Shown here: piece after piece, positions 1 to 8,605 of the stretch
Position numbering within the stretch: the first letter of the stretch is position 1
How the letters are laid out: every line of letters begins with the position of its first letter
Source of the DNA: Magicicada septendecula
Taxonomy: Eukaryota; Arthropoda; Insecta; Hemiptera; Cicadidae
Direction of reading: 5' to 3'
DNA length: 64,000 nt
Assembly (NCBI GenBank): GCA_034769895.1
Contig: CM068367.1
Coordinates: forward strand, 86,729,654 to 86,793,653
The notes under the pieces: generated by a model
What the model was told of the DNA's origin: nothing
The model's input: the letters and a program-made list of their open reading frames with translations, nothing else
The model's database searches: none
Program-made: the position numbers and the translations under genes

Positions 1-441
1 AGGGTGTTTGGCGTTTAAGTCGCCGGCTACAATGGTTGAGAGGGGGTGGTCGAGGAGGGCGTCCCACTCCTCGGGCGGTGGCGGAGTTCGCCGGCCAGGC
101 CGGAGGTACGCAGAAACAACGCGCAGCTCCGATCCGCCGGCGTCCACCGCCACCGCGCAGCCTTCAATAATAGATGTATCTAGAGGAGGCAAAAGCCTGT
201 GGGATATCCGCCTGTGGACTAAAACAGCTGTGCCCCCCGAGGGGGGACAGCGAGGCCGTAGGGGACGATCCTGACGATAACAGGCATAGGCAGGAAGGGA
301 AAACGAGTGGTAATGAGCCAGATGAGTCTCGGAAAGAAGTATGATATCAACATCATACTCCGTTACGAAAGTCATCAGTTCAGATCGCCTGGGGAGTAGC
401 CCGAAGGCGTTCCACGCAACGATCCTCAGGCTATTAGCCAT
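1..441 (-). CDS. LINE ORF2, N-terminal endonuclease part (continues outside window)
   Basis: Open for 147 codons from an ATG at 439-441 to the window edge. It encodes the N-terminal half of an APE-type endonuclease that nicks target DNA for target-primed reverse transcription. Visible motifs in order: IVAWNAFG (N of motif I), ILLSETHL (catalytic E), SGGTAVLVHRR, VVSAYLRP, and AGDLNAKHP (catalytic D and N) at the edge. The start is chosen by alignment with the neighbouring LINE (MARPFRLVAWNACG). The ATG overlaps the ORF1 stop in an 8-nt ATGGCTAA, as in the neighbour (ATGGCTAG). No stop occurs in the visible part. The reverse transcriptase domain would lie outside the window. Confidence 0.88.
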   Translation of the reverse strand, partial: MANSLRIVAWNAFGLLPRRSELMTFVTEYDVDIILLSETHLAHYHSFSLPAYACYRQDRPLRPRCPPSGGTAVLVHRRISHRLLPPLDTSIIEGCAVAVDAGGSELRVVSAYLRPGRRTPPPPEEWDALLDHPLSTIVAGDLNAKHP

Positions 442-1262
442 TTAGGGGAAGTAGAGGAAAGAGGGCAGCTAATGATTGGAACACCAGGGCAAGCACAGTG
501 GTAGTGTCGCGAGCAGTCCTGATGGATGCAACAAGATTATCTGCCCAGGCAGTCAGGGGATCCGCCGAAGCCCGGGAAGATTCCCGGGGTTCAGGAGGAC
601 AAGCCTGACTGGCCTCGACAGGGGTAGCAGATGGCGCTGGGCTGGTGGTCTGAGTAGTAGACTGCTCGCTGGAAGGTTGAGGACGATGGCTGGGGGCGGG
701 TCGAGCCCGCGGAGAGGGTTCTGTGTGTCTGTGTGTCTGTCTGTGTGTCTGTGTGTCTGTGTGTCTGTCTGTCTGTAGATTTTTTTTCTATGGCAAACGA
801 TAACTGCCGCAAACGAACCTGTGATGATGTTGGTCGGCCGGCGGAGTTCCGGCGACGACGAGAGCGCTTTGATTTGCCCGATCGGGCTGGAGGCGGGGCT
901 GATTTAGCGGCCATGGCCGCGTAGGAAGGTGCGGGCGCTCCGGTAGGCGCCGGGATTGAGGCCGCTGCAGGCGGCGCCGAAGCGACGACTGCAGGCGAGA
1001 CAGCGGCACCGGAAGCAACCGGAGTTGCTGCCGGGACCTGGGCAGATGCACCAGTGAGAGGCGGGAAAGCCGCTCGCCGGTTAGGGCCAGGACCAGCTAC
1101 ACGGCCTGTCTGCGCGCCAGGGCGCACAGGAGGTCGCTGCGGTTTCATGGCGGCGATAAAGTTAGGGCAGCCTCGGTAATTAGCCGGATGGGCTCCTTTA
1201 CAGTTGCAGCATTTAGCTGTGTACCCCGTCGTAGGCTTAGTCGCTGCGAGGATGGGTACCCC
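434..1262 (-). pseudogene. LINE ORF1 (gag-like), N-terminally truncated and frameshifted
   Basis: Remnant of a nucleic-acid-binding ORF1 protein. An open frame from 1511 to 591 carries a zinc knuckle (CCNCKGAHPANYRGC) followed by a Pro/Ala-rich tail. Residues upstream of about TKPTTG do not resemble ORF1 and probably come from the neighbour's 3' UTR. A roughly 100-bp insertion (719-815) throws the C-terminal part into another frame. That frame continues as Pro/Ser/Thr-rich sequence and ends FPLLPLNG-stop at 434-436, matching the LIPLDG end of the neighbouring ORF1. The protein is therefore broken at both ends of the visible part. Confidence 0.75.
719..815 (-). repeat. Truncated retroposon 3' end with tail expanded into a CTGT/GTGTCT microsatellite
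   Basis: On the minus strand the insert ends GGCAGTTATCGTTTGCCATAG, followed by an A-run and then (ACAG/ACACAG)n. The same terminus, GTTCGCCATAG plus A-run, ends the repeat copies near 17.43 kb and 37.43 kb and, inverted, near 47.00 kb. I read this as a strongly 5'-truncated retroposon whose A-tail grew into the simple repeat. It lies inside the left LINE's ORF1 and shifts its frame. Confidence 0.6.
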
Positions 1263-1640
1263 CTTTTTTATTTTGGCGGAGGTGAAGGAGACGGGCTGTG
1301 ATTGGCTGAACCGCTGACGCGATCCACCAATGGCCTGAGAGGGAAGTCTACGCGAACGCTTAGCACGGACTGGCGGGATCTGTTCGCCCACAACGGGTCG
1401 ATACACTTCCGCCAGCCCGGTAAGAGTCCGGTAGACTGCCTTACGGCGATACCGAGGCAGGTGAGAGATTGGAGGGGCGAAGTTGCCGACTGAAGGTGGC
1501 GCTAGGCACACCTAAAGCCGGCACAACGCCCAACCCATCTGTCGGCCTGCAACGGACCGGATTTGAATGGAAGGAAGGTGGTGAGATCCGATTGGTCGGC
1601 GCGTGGGCAGATGGTGAGAGGGCAATTTGTTATTTTAAAA

Positions 1641-4337
1641 TTACGGTGGGTCGTCGAGCAAAGCTCGAGGGCGGCGGCGTTTGACTGGTGGTGGTCCATC
1701 ATCGTTATCGAGGTGTTGGAGGTGTGGAAAGTCTGAAATGGATGCCCGATGGAAGAGGTTGAACGTGAGAGTTCGCGCAAATCCATCGAGCGACGGAATC
1801 TTCAGCCCTCGCCTGATAGTATCATTTTTTACAAACCAGGGAGAGCCGGAGATAAGGCGAAGGGTAAGGGCTTGGAAGGCTTCCATGCGTTTAATGACGT
1901 CGGGGGCGAGTTGGGTCCAAAATGCAGGCGCTGCGTACATAAGGACGGCTCGTAAAAAGAGCAGATAGATCGAGAGCTTCGTGCGCACTGGCAGTGGCCC
2001 TCGAGGCGATAAGAATGGGTATAGTTTGGCTTTGACGCCTCGGGCGCGCTGGAGCACTGTGGACACGTGAGCTCTGAAGCTTAGGCGTCGATCAAGAGTG
2101 ACGCCCAAGTACTTCACAGTACGTTGCCAAGCGATTGGGCTCCCTTCAAGGGAGAGGGTCTGGCATCGGGAAGTGAGCTGACGGGAGAAGGCAATCGCCT
2201 CGGATTTCTCCGTATTGATCGCCACCCGCCATTTCCTTAGCCAGGCCGGAAGTAATGCGAGCTGGCGCTGCACCACGTCAGTCGCAAAACGAAGGTTTGC
2301 AGAACTGGCGTGGTACATCGCATCGTCCGCATAGAGAGAGAGCGTGACTCCAGGCAATACTGGCAGGTCGTTCGTGTACACTAGGTACAGAACGGGGCCG
2401 AGGACAGATCCTTGAGGGACGCCAGCGGCGACGGGGCGGACAGAAGAGTACGTCCCGTCGACGCAGATCCTAAATTTGCGGTCGCAGAGATACGACCGCA
2501 TCAGATGTACAAATGAGGCAGGGAGAGGGGAGGTGGCTAGTTTATAGAGAAGGCCTTCGTGCCAGACTTTGTCGAAGGCCTTGCTCACGTCCAGAAGGAC
2601 GGCGACAGTTTGATGGTTCCTGTTGATGGCGTCGGTGAGTTGCGTGACAACTCGGACAAGTTGAAGAGTGGTCGAATGCTGCCTGCGGAAGCCGAACTGT
2701 TCCTGCCGGATGAAATTATCCAGCAGGGGAGTAATCCGGCGATGCAGGAGGCGCTCGAACACCTTCGATAAGACTGGCAAAAGAGAGATTGGGCGATGAT
2801 TCTCCGGGAGTGTACGCAGCTTGCGAACCTTCGGCAAAATGATGACTTTGGCTCGTTTCCAAGGGCTGGGATAGTAATGGAGCCGGAGACATCCATTGAA
2901 CAGCACGTGGATGAGTGAAACGAGACTTGCTGGGGCGTTAAGTAGGGCCGCTGCACCAATACGGTCCTCGCCGGGCGCCCGCTTGGGGCGCAGTCGACTA
3001 ATGGCCGTTTCCACTTCAGCCTCGTCGAACGGGTCGATTGGGTCTGCGGGAGGGCGGGAAAAATATCCAGATAGGAAGTCTGCGACCGCTGCCGAGTGGC
3101 CGGGGTCACAGACGCCTCTGTGAACGGTAAATTGTTCCTCCATGGTATCGGCAAAGACTTCTGCTTTGTCGGCCGCGGAGTACACAATCCCGTTCGGTGA
3201 TCGTAGGGGGTAGCGGGTCCTTTTCTCGCCAGTGAGTCGGCGCGCAGCCCGAAAAACGGACTGTGGCGTGACTTCCAGAGACTCAAGATATGAGTCCCAT
3301 CGATGAGCAGTGGCATCAAGCAGAAGCTGCTTGACAAGGTCTGATTGGGCGTTCAGCCTGCGTTTTACGGCAGGGTCCCGGGTTTGTTGCCATCTCCGAC
3401 GGAGCTGGCGCCGGTGGCGGATGGCCAGAATCACCTCTTCAGGTAACTGCGACCGTCTGTTGGGCGCAGGGACGTTATAGGTGTGTTTGTCCATAGCGGA
3501 CGTGACGACTTCTTGAAGATAGTCGGCCAAACGGTCTACATCATCCGGGCTGGAGATGTCGACCGGGGGGTCAGATGGTACTGTTCGACCCAGTTCATCG
3601 TGGAACAATCGCCAGTTGACTCTCGTTACACGATGGGGAGGCTGGAGAGGTGTGTCCAGCGTGGGCCGAACAGTGAGTATTACCGGGTCGTGATCAGACG
3701 AGAGGTCTGACACGGCTTCTATAGCGATAGGGTAGGCCAAGTCTTTGACAACAGCAATGTCAAGGACGTCTGGAAGTCCCCGTTGATTGGGGATATAGGT
3801 CGGTGATCTAGGACCAAGAGCGTTCACATGAGGATGACGTTGAACGTATTGGTACAGAGAGCGGCCGTACGGGTTAGAGACACGGCTGTTCCACAGGGGA
3901 TGCTTACTATTAAAGTCTCCGGCTGCGATGGTTGGTAGAGGGTCTTCTAAGAGAGCGTCCCATTCATGCTCGTCGGGCGGTGGTCCACCTCGAGGAGGGA
4001 GGTAGACTGAGACCAGTCGAACCTCCCGAGCCCCGATGCAGAGAGCAACCGCCGTCGCCTCCAAGCGACGAGTCGCCGGAGGCGGCAGGGGGCGGTGGGC
4101 GATGCGCCTGTGAACCAGAATGGCTGTGCCGCCAGATGCGGCACGCCGGTTCTGGCCAGGCCGGTCTGTGCGATACGTCGTGTACGCTGGAAGCTGGAAC
4201 GAGTGTGCAGGAGTCAGGTGAGTTTCATTAAGGAGTATGACGTCTATGTCATACTCGGTAACGAAGGCGGCCAATTCGGCACGGCGAGATAGAACGCCAC
4301 ATGCGTTCCAAGCCACCAGCCGAAAGGGCCTAGCCAT
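1641..4337 (-). CDS. LINE ORF2: APE endonuclease and reverse transcriptase
   Basis: 898 residues, a usual length for Jockey-clade ORF2. Endonuclease (about 1-225): VAWNACG (N11), LLNETHL (E38), SGGTAILVHRR, AGDFNSKHPLWN (D141, N143), LPDVLDIAV (190-196) and SSDHDPV (D215, H216). Reverse transcriptase (about 490-760): ILPKVRK, NHRPISLLPVLSKVFERLL, LLDVSKAFDKVWH (motif A, D583), GVPQGSVLGP (motif B, 640-648) and SLYADDAMY (motif C, Y669-D672). A C-terminal region without RNase H follows and ends KRRRPRALLDDPP. The ATG overlaps the ORF1 stop by 8 nt (ATGGCTAG), suggesting translation by reinitiation after ORF1 stops. All catalytic residues I could check are present. Confidence 0.95.
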   Translation of the reverse strand: MARPFRLVAWNACGVLSRRAELAAFVTEYDIDVILLNETHLTPAHSFQLPAYTTYRTDRPGQNRRAASGGTAILVHRRIAHRPLPPPATRRLEATAVALCIGAREVRLVSVYLPPRGGPPPDEHEWDALLEDPLPTIAAGDFNSKHPLWNSRVSNPYGRSLYQYVQRHPHVNALGPRSPTYIPNQRGLPDVLDIAVVKDLAYPIAIEAVSDLSSDHDPVILTVRPTLDTPLQPPHRVTRVNWRLFHDELGRTVPSDPPVDISSPDDVDRLADYLQEVVTSAMDKHTYNVPAPNRRSQLPEEVILAIRHRRQLRRRWQQTRDPAVKRRLNAQSDLVKQLLLDATAHRWDSYLESLEVTPQSVFRAARRLTGEKRTRYPLRSPNGIVYSAADKAEVFADTMEEQFTVHRGVCDPGHSAAVADFLSGYFSRPPADPIDPFDEAEVETAISRLRPKRAPGEDRIGAAALLNAPASLVSLIHVLFNGCLRLHYYPSPWKRAKVIILPKVRKLRTLPENHRPISLLPVLSKVFERLLHRRITPLLDNFIRQEQFGFRRQHSTTLQLVRVVTQLTDAINRNHQTVAVLLDVSKAFDKVWHEGLLYKLATSPLPASFVHLMRSYLCDRKFRICVDGTYSSVRPVAAGVPQGSVLGPVLYLVYTNDLPVLPGVTLSLYADDAMYHASSANLRFATDVVQRQLALLPAWLRKWRVAINTEKSEAIAFSRQLTSRCQTLSLEGSPIAWQRTVKYLGVTLDRRLSFRAHVSTVLQRARGVKAKLYPFLSPRGPLPVRTKLSIYLLFLRAVLMYAAPAFWTQLAPDVIKRMEAFQALTLRLISGSPWFVKNDTIRRGLKIPSLDGFARTLTFNLFHRASISDFPHLQHLDNDDGPPPVKRRRPRALLDDPP

Positions 4338-5847
4338 CGAGAGGGATAAGCGAGGTCACGGAGGTGAGAACGATAACGAGTAAGGACTGGACATCCTTGG
4401 CAGCAAGAATTTGCGGGATCAAGGCGTTGATCCAAGCACGCACGCGGTCAGCGAAAGTCACGTCCGAGGACGCGGCAGACGCCGGTGCCGCCTGAGGCTT
4501 GGGCGCCGGGTGCTGGAACATGATGCCATTCTGGGCGGGGGCCTTTTGTTTCGGCTGCCTAGGATCTCGGACATCTGTAGTAGATGGTGGCTGAGGTGCA
4601 GCGGGCGTGTGCTGCGAGGAAGCGGGGGGCGATGGTTTAGTCTTTTTCTTGGACGGCGCAGCAGGTTTTGGCTGCTGGGCCGCGGGCTGTGCGGCAGGCT
4701 GAGAAGCAGCTGCAGCCGCATAGCTGGGCGCCCCGGTAGACGCCGGACGAGCTGGGGCAGGCGCAAGTGCCGGTGGCGCAGCGGGGATAGGTGCCGCCGA
4801 GGCGGCAGGCCTAGATGCTTGGGGCCTAGCTGGAGGCGCAGGAACGCGCTGCTGCGAGGACTTTGAAAGCTTCTTCAAAGCCGCAGCATAGAATCTGCAC
4901 GACTTCGATGATGCCGGGTGAGGTTCCCCGCAGTTGGCACAAGTGGCGGCAGCACGAGCGAGAGGACAAGTGTCCTTCCGATGGCTATCGCCACAGCGCA
5001 AACAGCGGGTGGGGTGGTGGCAAAATGCCGATGAATGGCCGTACCGCTGGCCGTAACACTGCTTCGGTCCGGCTTGGGCTTCGAAAGCTTCTACCCTAAC
5101 TTTCAAGTAGAATAACATATGAATATCATAAATGGCCTGGTAATCACCCACCTTTCGGATTTTTACCAGGAACGCATTGCGCGCTAGTTTCTTGCCGGGG
5201 GAGAAGAGAGGCGTGACACTATGGACTCTAAAGCCCAGACTGGTGAGTTCATCAGAGATGAATTCAGGCTTGGTATCGGCAGGGATACCGATAATTTGAA
5301 TCTTTAATTCCTTCTCCTCCGGCAAGGCAAAGGTATGGTAGGTGATACCCGCGTCCGTGAGGAACTTCTGTGCAATACGGAAGCTCTCCACGGTCGTGGG
5401 GTTCAGGCGAATGGAATTGTCACCTTGGGCCGAAGCAGTCAAGGTGCCAGAGGGAGTACACCGGTGTATACGCCGCATGAAATTAGCCCATTCCGAAGGC
5501 CGGGCGAAAATCAGAGGCGGGATACGCCGGGGCTGGTCGGGTTGTTGTTGGGAGGCCATGGCGGATTGCCCCGCGATTGAGCCACGACGCGAAGTCCGGC
5601 CAGAGTCCGTGGAGGTGGCACTGACACGCCGTTTCCGGCTGACAGACTGCCATGCACCATCGGTGTCCATGGCCGAGTCGGCGTCATTAGCTTCCCACGA
5701 AGAGGTAGGTGTAGGGTGGTCCTGAGAAGGGCCATCCGGGAGAGGTTGCGCCAGAGCGCGAGCAGGGATTGCGAGGTCCTTAGAAGGACCGACGGAAGCA
5801 GGTTGGCCCTGAGAAGGGCCGACGGAAGATGGGTTGCGGGCAGCCAT
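4330..5847 (-). CDS. LINE ORF1: gag-like zinc-knuckle protein
   Basis: 505 residues; expected to bind element RNA and form the ribonucleoprotein. Residues 1-110 are Pro/Ser/Gln-rich with a basic patch (SRKRRV, 70-75). About 170-262 is a pre-C2HC-type domain (KELKIQIIGIPADT, FISDELTSLGF, FLVKI), typical of Jockey ORF1. Zinc knuckles follow: CLRCGDSHRKDTC (282-294) and CANCGEPHPASSKSC (303-317) are complete. The first, CYGQRYGHSSAFC (264-276), lacks the second cysteine of the usual C-x2-C spacing and is one residue short. Residues 330-450 are Ala/Pro/Lys-rich, low complexity. The last ~45 residues are hydrophobic and end LIPLDG. The start ATG is the first in frame after the leader. Confidence 0.92.
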   Translation of the reverse strand: MAARNPSSVGPSQGQPASVGPSKDLAIPARALAQPLPDGPSQDHPTPTSSWEANDADSAMDTDGAWQSVSRKRRVSATSTDSGRTSRRGSIAGQSAMASQQQPDQPRRIPPLIFARPSEWANFMRRIHRCTPSGTLTASAQGDNSIRLNPTTVESFRIAQKFLTDAGITYHTFALPEEKELKIQIIGIPADTKPEFISDELTSLGFRVHSVTPLFSPGKKLARNAFLVKIRKVGDYQAIYDIHMLFYLKVRVEAFEAQAGPKQCYGQRYGHSSAFCHHPTRCLRCGDSHRKDTCPLARAAATCANCGEPHPASSKSCRFYAAALKKLSKSSQQRVPAPPARPQASRPAASAAPIPAAPPALAPAPARPASTGAPSYAAAAASQPAAQPAAQQPKPAAPSKKKTKPSPPASSQHTPAAPQPPSTTDVRDPRQPKQKAPAQNGIMFQHPAPKPQAAPASAASSDVTFADRVRAWINALIPQILAAKDVQSLLVIVLTSVTSLIPLDG

Positions 5848-6100
5848 CGGCGAGGCGAAGCCTACGCCTTAGGCGGAACGGACTATTGGACTAACCAAGC
5901 ACTACGATAAGCAAAATACAAAAGTAGCTCACTTACCAAAGCTCCAGGCAGCAGCGGAACAAACACGAAACACTGCACGGCACAAGAAACACAACACTGC
6001 ACTGAACACTGCACTGCACTATTTCTTGAGATGTTGAAAAACTGAGCACTGAACTGACTGATTAAACTATTGCACTGAACGGTAAAACTGGTTTAAGCCG
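5848..6100 (-). promoter_or_regulatory. 5' leader of the full-length LINE with repeated CAGTGCA motifs
   Basis: Between the ORF1 start and AT-rich flank the minus strand carries several spaced copies of CAGTG(C/T) (for example CAGTGCAGTG) and a splice-donor-like GGTAAGTGAG. Jockey-type elements carry internal promoters in this region; here that role is inferred from position only. The outer boundary is an estimate. Confidence 0.4.
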
Positions 6101-7540
6101 GTAACTGATGCACACTTGAAAATGACAACTTCCCATGAAGAGAGAGCTTCCAGGAGATGTTGACTCTTCCAATCGTATGGCTGTTATATATGGGCTTGTG
6201 AACACCCAGCACGATTCATGAGTTGGGAATGGTTTCATGGTAGTTGTGGTTTCACTCCAGGGTAGGGTAGAGTCGTCCCGTCGCGTCTTCCTGCGGCTCG
6301 GTGGCGATAGTACGGTTTACGGAGTGGGGTATGCCATTCTCTATTGCCCTGTGAGGTAAATATTTTTCGGTTCTTCCGTGCTCGCAGATTTCTAGCTGTC
6401 AATAAAAACTCAGAGCTTACTCGTTCCCGATCTACAGTGATTCTACATATTTCAAGTACATTAAAGGATTAAATTTACCTAAATAAATTAATCTTAAATT
6501 TACAAATTCGAATTCTTTAAAAGCTTCAGCTTCCTTGTTATTGAGAGGGATTTCTCTCAATATTTTGTCCTGATTCAAGTTTCAGTTAATCTCGTAATCA
6601 CAATTCATTTCCAAGACAAAACGACATGTAATCGTTATTGATGACTGATTTATTCATAAAACACATATACTGCATAAATGAAATCTGTGTCAAGGGGGTG
6701 GCAACCCAGTGACAAACCTACGGATGCATCGCAATCTGCGTTATATCTCTTTGGCACAACTACTGTTATTTATGAGCGTTACATCTTGTAACAGCTGCGT
6801 CTACACAAGAGACATATATGTATTCAGGCAGTCTTTGTCTCTGCTAATATTTCACACATATTTTCCTTTCTAATCAGATTTATGTTTGTAAAGTTTTGTT
6901 CTACGACTTTTGTTTTGGTAGTAATTTAACTTTTGAAATTTCTTGTTTGTTTTCAGACACGATTCATGTTAGATATTGAACACAATTTGTTGACTTATTG
7001 TTAAGTTTAGTTTTCATCGCGTTATTCTTTATGTAGTAATTAAAACAATATTAAAGACGCGCTGGAACCATCCCATATGTAGGTTGAAAACGTTTATCGA
7101 CGCCTTCCGACTTCTAAAGTTACTCCCCCCTCTTCTCTCACTCACAGCCCTTTAATTATTGTCTTCCCCATGTCCTTTCCCACGTGGTCTTTCTATCTTC
7201 TTCATTTTCAATAGCTTCCATTCTTACATTTTACTTGGTTGTCTGTCATCCCCTATGTTACTGGGACTTGTCCATACCACATTACATCGCTCAGCAGTCT
7301 ATATTATAGTTTCTCCAATATCCAATAATAGAATGTCACACGTTCATTTTCCAGCAGATCTTCTCAAGATATCCATCTTACCGCTTACATTCTCCTCAAG
7401 TCTAAGTCAGTCAATCTCTAATCTCTAATCTTTCGTTGAATACACGCCTATACTCTCTATTATGGAAAAACATTTTTACGTTTTCTGATATACGCGCAAA
7501 ATTGATCGGGCACGTGTTACGACACAATTGATTTTTAAGT
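6101..7540. other. Unassigned sequence, no gene seen
   Basis: About 6.18-6.37 kb is moderately GC-rich, the rest AT-rich. No credible frame, tRNA-like head or long inverted repeat was found by eye. Confidence 0.5.
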
Positions 7541-7544
7541 AAAC

Positions 7545-7755
7545 TTTTTGCAGGAAAGGTCTCGGGGAAAAACAAAGAGGACAACCAACAGCAGCGTCCT
7601 TCAAAGACATGGGAAAGAAATGAACTTCCTGTTATACTGCGATTTAAAGAAGACAGTGATGGAGAGAGGAACGTGGCTAACTCGACAAAGGATGGGTACG
7701 GTTTGTACGGTATCATCTTATGCCTTTAGATGATGATGATGATGATAATGATGTA
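7545..7755 (+). repeat. Possible retroposon 3' end with (GAT)n tail
   Basis: About 185 nt of non-AT-rich sequence run into a GATGATGATGATGATAATGATG tail (about 7732-7753), like the tails of recognisable LINE ends elsewhere in the window (24.05 kb, 25.40 kb). The translation upstream is not recognisable, so only the tail supports this. Confidence 0.3.
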
Positions 7756-7984
7756 CTTTTATTTCACCGTAACCCAATCAGATTTTTAAGGCAATGCTTT
7801 CCTTATGTTAAAGGGTAACAGGTAAAAGGTAGTGATTAGAGATGAAAGGATACAGACAGGATTGGATAGACCACGTACCAAAACAATTTTGGTTTATAAT
7901 CTGAAAGGACGGAGGAATATTGAATGACCAAAGAAAACATGGTCTGACCATGGATTGCGCAACGGATCGTAAGATCCACAACCT

Positions 7985-8083
7985 GAAGAAGAAGAAGAAG
8001 AAGAAGAAGAAGAAGAAGAAGAAGAAGAAGAAGAAGAAGAAGAAGAAGAAGAAGAAGAAGAAGAAGAAGAAGAAGAAGAAGAA
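7985..8083. repeat. (GAA)n microsatellite, about 33 units
   Basis: Nearly perfect GAA/AAG trinucleotide run of about 99 bp. The minus-strand poly-Ser frame across it is an artefact. Confidence 0.97.
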
Positions 8084-8430
8084 TTAGTAAAGATAGTCTG
8101 ACTATTCGACAACTGTGCTCAGTACTTTAGAATAGAAACATTACCTAACAAGACAACTGTGAATCCCGTAGATGAGAGTATAGCTATACTGGGTTCCAGA
8201 GGTGTGCGACCGCATAAAACGTAGGCAACAGAAATGGATTCCTGGCGACAGAGTTACGGAATAATAATGTTAGAATGTTCGAGAAAATAAAAAATAATTA
8301 AATAAGGACAAGAGCAATAGTCGACGATATTGCTGTGTAACAGAGACTATCAAAACTAAGGTATTGGTATGGAATCTACTTCTTTAATATTCATGTTTAA
8401 TATGGTAACCAAATCACTTGTACGAATTAA

Positions 8431-8605
8431 TAAATTATTTACCTTAAATTATCCGCCGTGTGATTTCTCACTATCTGTGATCATTATCACGATCTCGCAA
8501 GAGTGATAGTTTTAATAATATCTGATGATGGAGCATAAGCTCTGAAACGCGTCATAGACGAAGCACAAGAAATCACACGGCGGATAATTTAAGGTAAATA
8601 ATTTA
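8431..8605 (+). ncRNA. Hairpin element with hammerhead-like ribozyme motif
   Basis: A perfect 38-bp inverted repeat (8431-8468 and 8568-8605) encloses 99 nt. In the loop, plus strand: CTGATGA (8522-8528), a 5-bp stem II (GGAGC/GCTCT with loop ATAA), GAAAC (8544-8548) and GTC (8551-8553). This is the order and spacing of a type I hammerhead core with a very short stem III, as reported for Penelope-like retroelements. Self-cleavage is inferred. The LINE fossil to its right starts at the arm's outer edge. Confidence 0.6.

Larger units (their letters stand above)
1..1265 (-). mobile_element. Jockey-type LINE, 5'-truncated copy running off the left edge
   Basis: Non-LTR retrotransposon remnant on the minus strand. 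It holds the C-terminal part of ORF1 (one zinc knuckle, CCNCKGAHPANYRGC) and the start of ORF2 (endonuclease), which continues past the window edge. ORF2 is roughly 60% similar by eye to that of the neighbouring full-length LINE, so this is a different family in the same clade. ORF1 lacks everything upstream of the last zinc knuckle. The loss coincides with an A-rich stretch (minus-strand AAAATAAAAAA, 1266-1276) that I read as the 3' tail of the neighbour. The exact 5' junction is inferred. Confidence 0.8.
1266..6100 (-). mobile_element. Full-length Jockey-clade LINE with both ORFs open
   Basis: Autonomous-looking non-LTR retrotransposon: 5' leader (about 5848-6100), ORF1 (505 codons), ORF2 (898 codons), then a ~370-nt 3' UTR ending in an A-rich tail (minus AAAATAAAAAA, 1266-1276). 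Three points place it in the Jockey clade rather than R1, I or RTE: an ORF1 with a conserved pre-knuckle domain and zinc knuckles, an APE endonuclease plus RT in ORF2, and no RNase H. Base composition is far more GC-rich than the flanks. Both frames are open, which suggests a young insertion. The 5' end is estimated only, and no target-site duplication was identified. Confidence 0.85.

Noticed and set aside
591-1511. 306-codon frame as a genuine complete ORF1
   Set aside because: The N-terminal part does not resemble ORF1 and the C-terminal part is shifted by a microsatellite-bearing insert; it is a chimaeric read-through.
2585-3337. 250-codon minus-strand frame inside the intact LINE
   Set aside because: Shadow of ORF2 in another frame; it has no domain of its own.
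7894-8112. Poly-Ser frame on minus strand
   Set aside because: Translation of the (GAA)n microsatellite.
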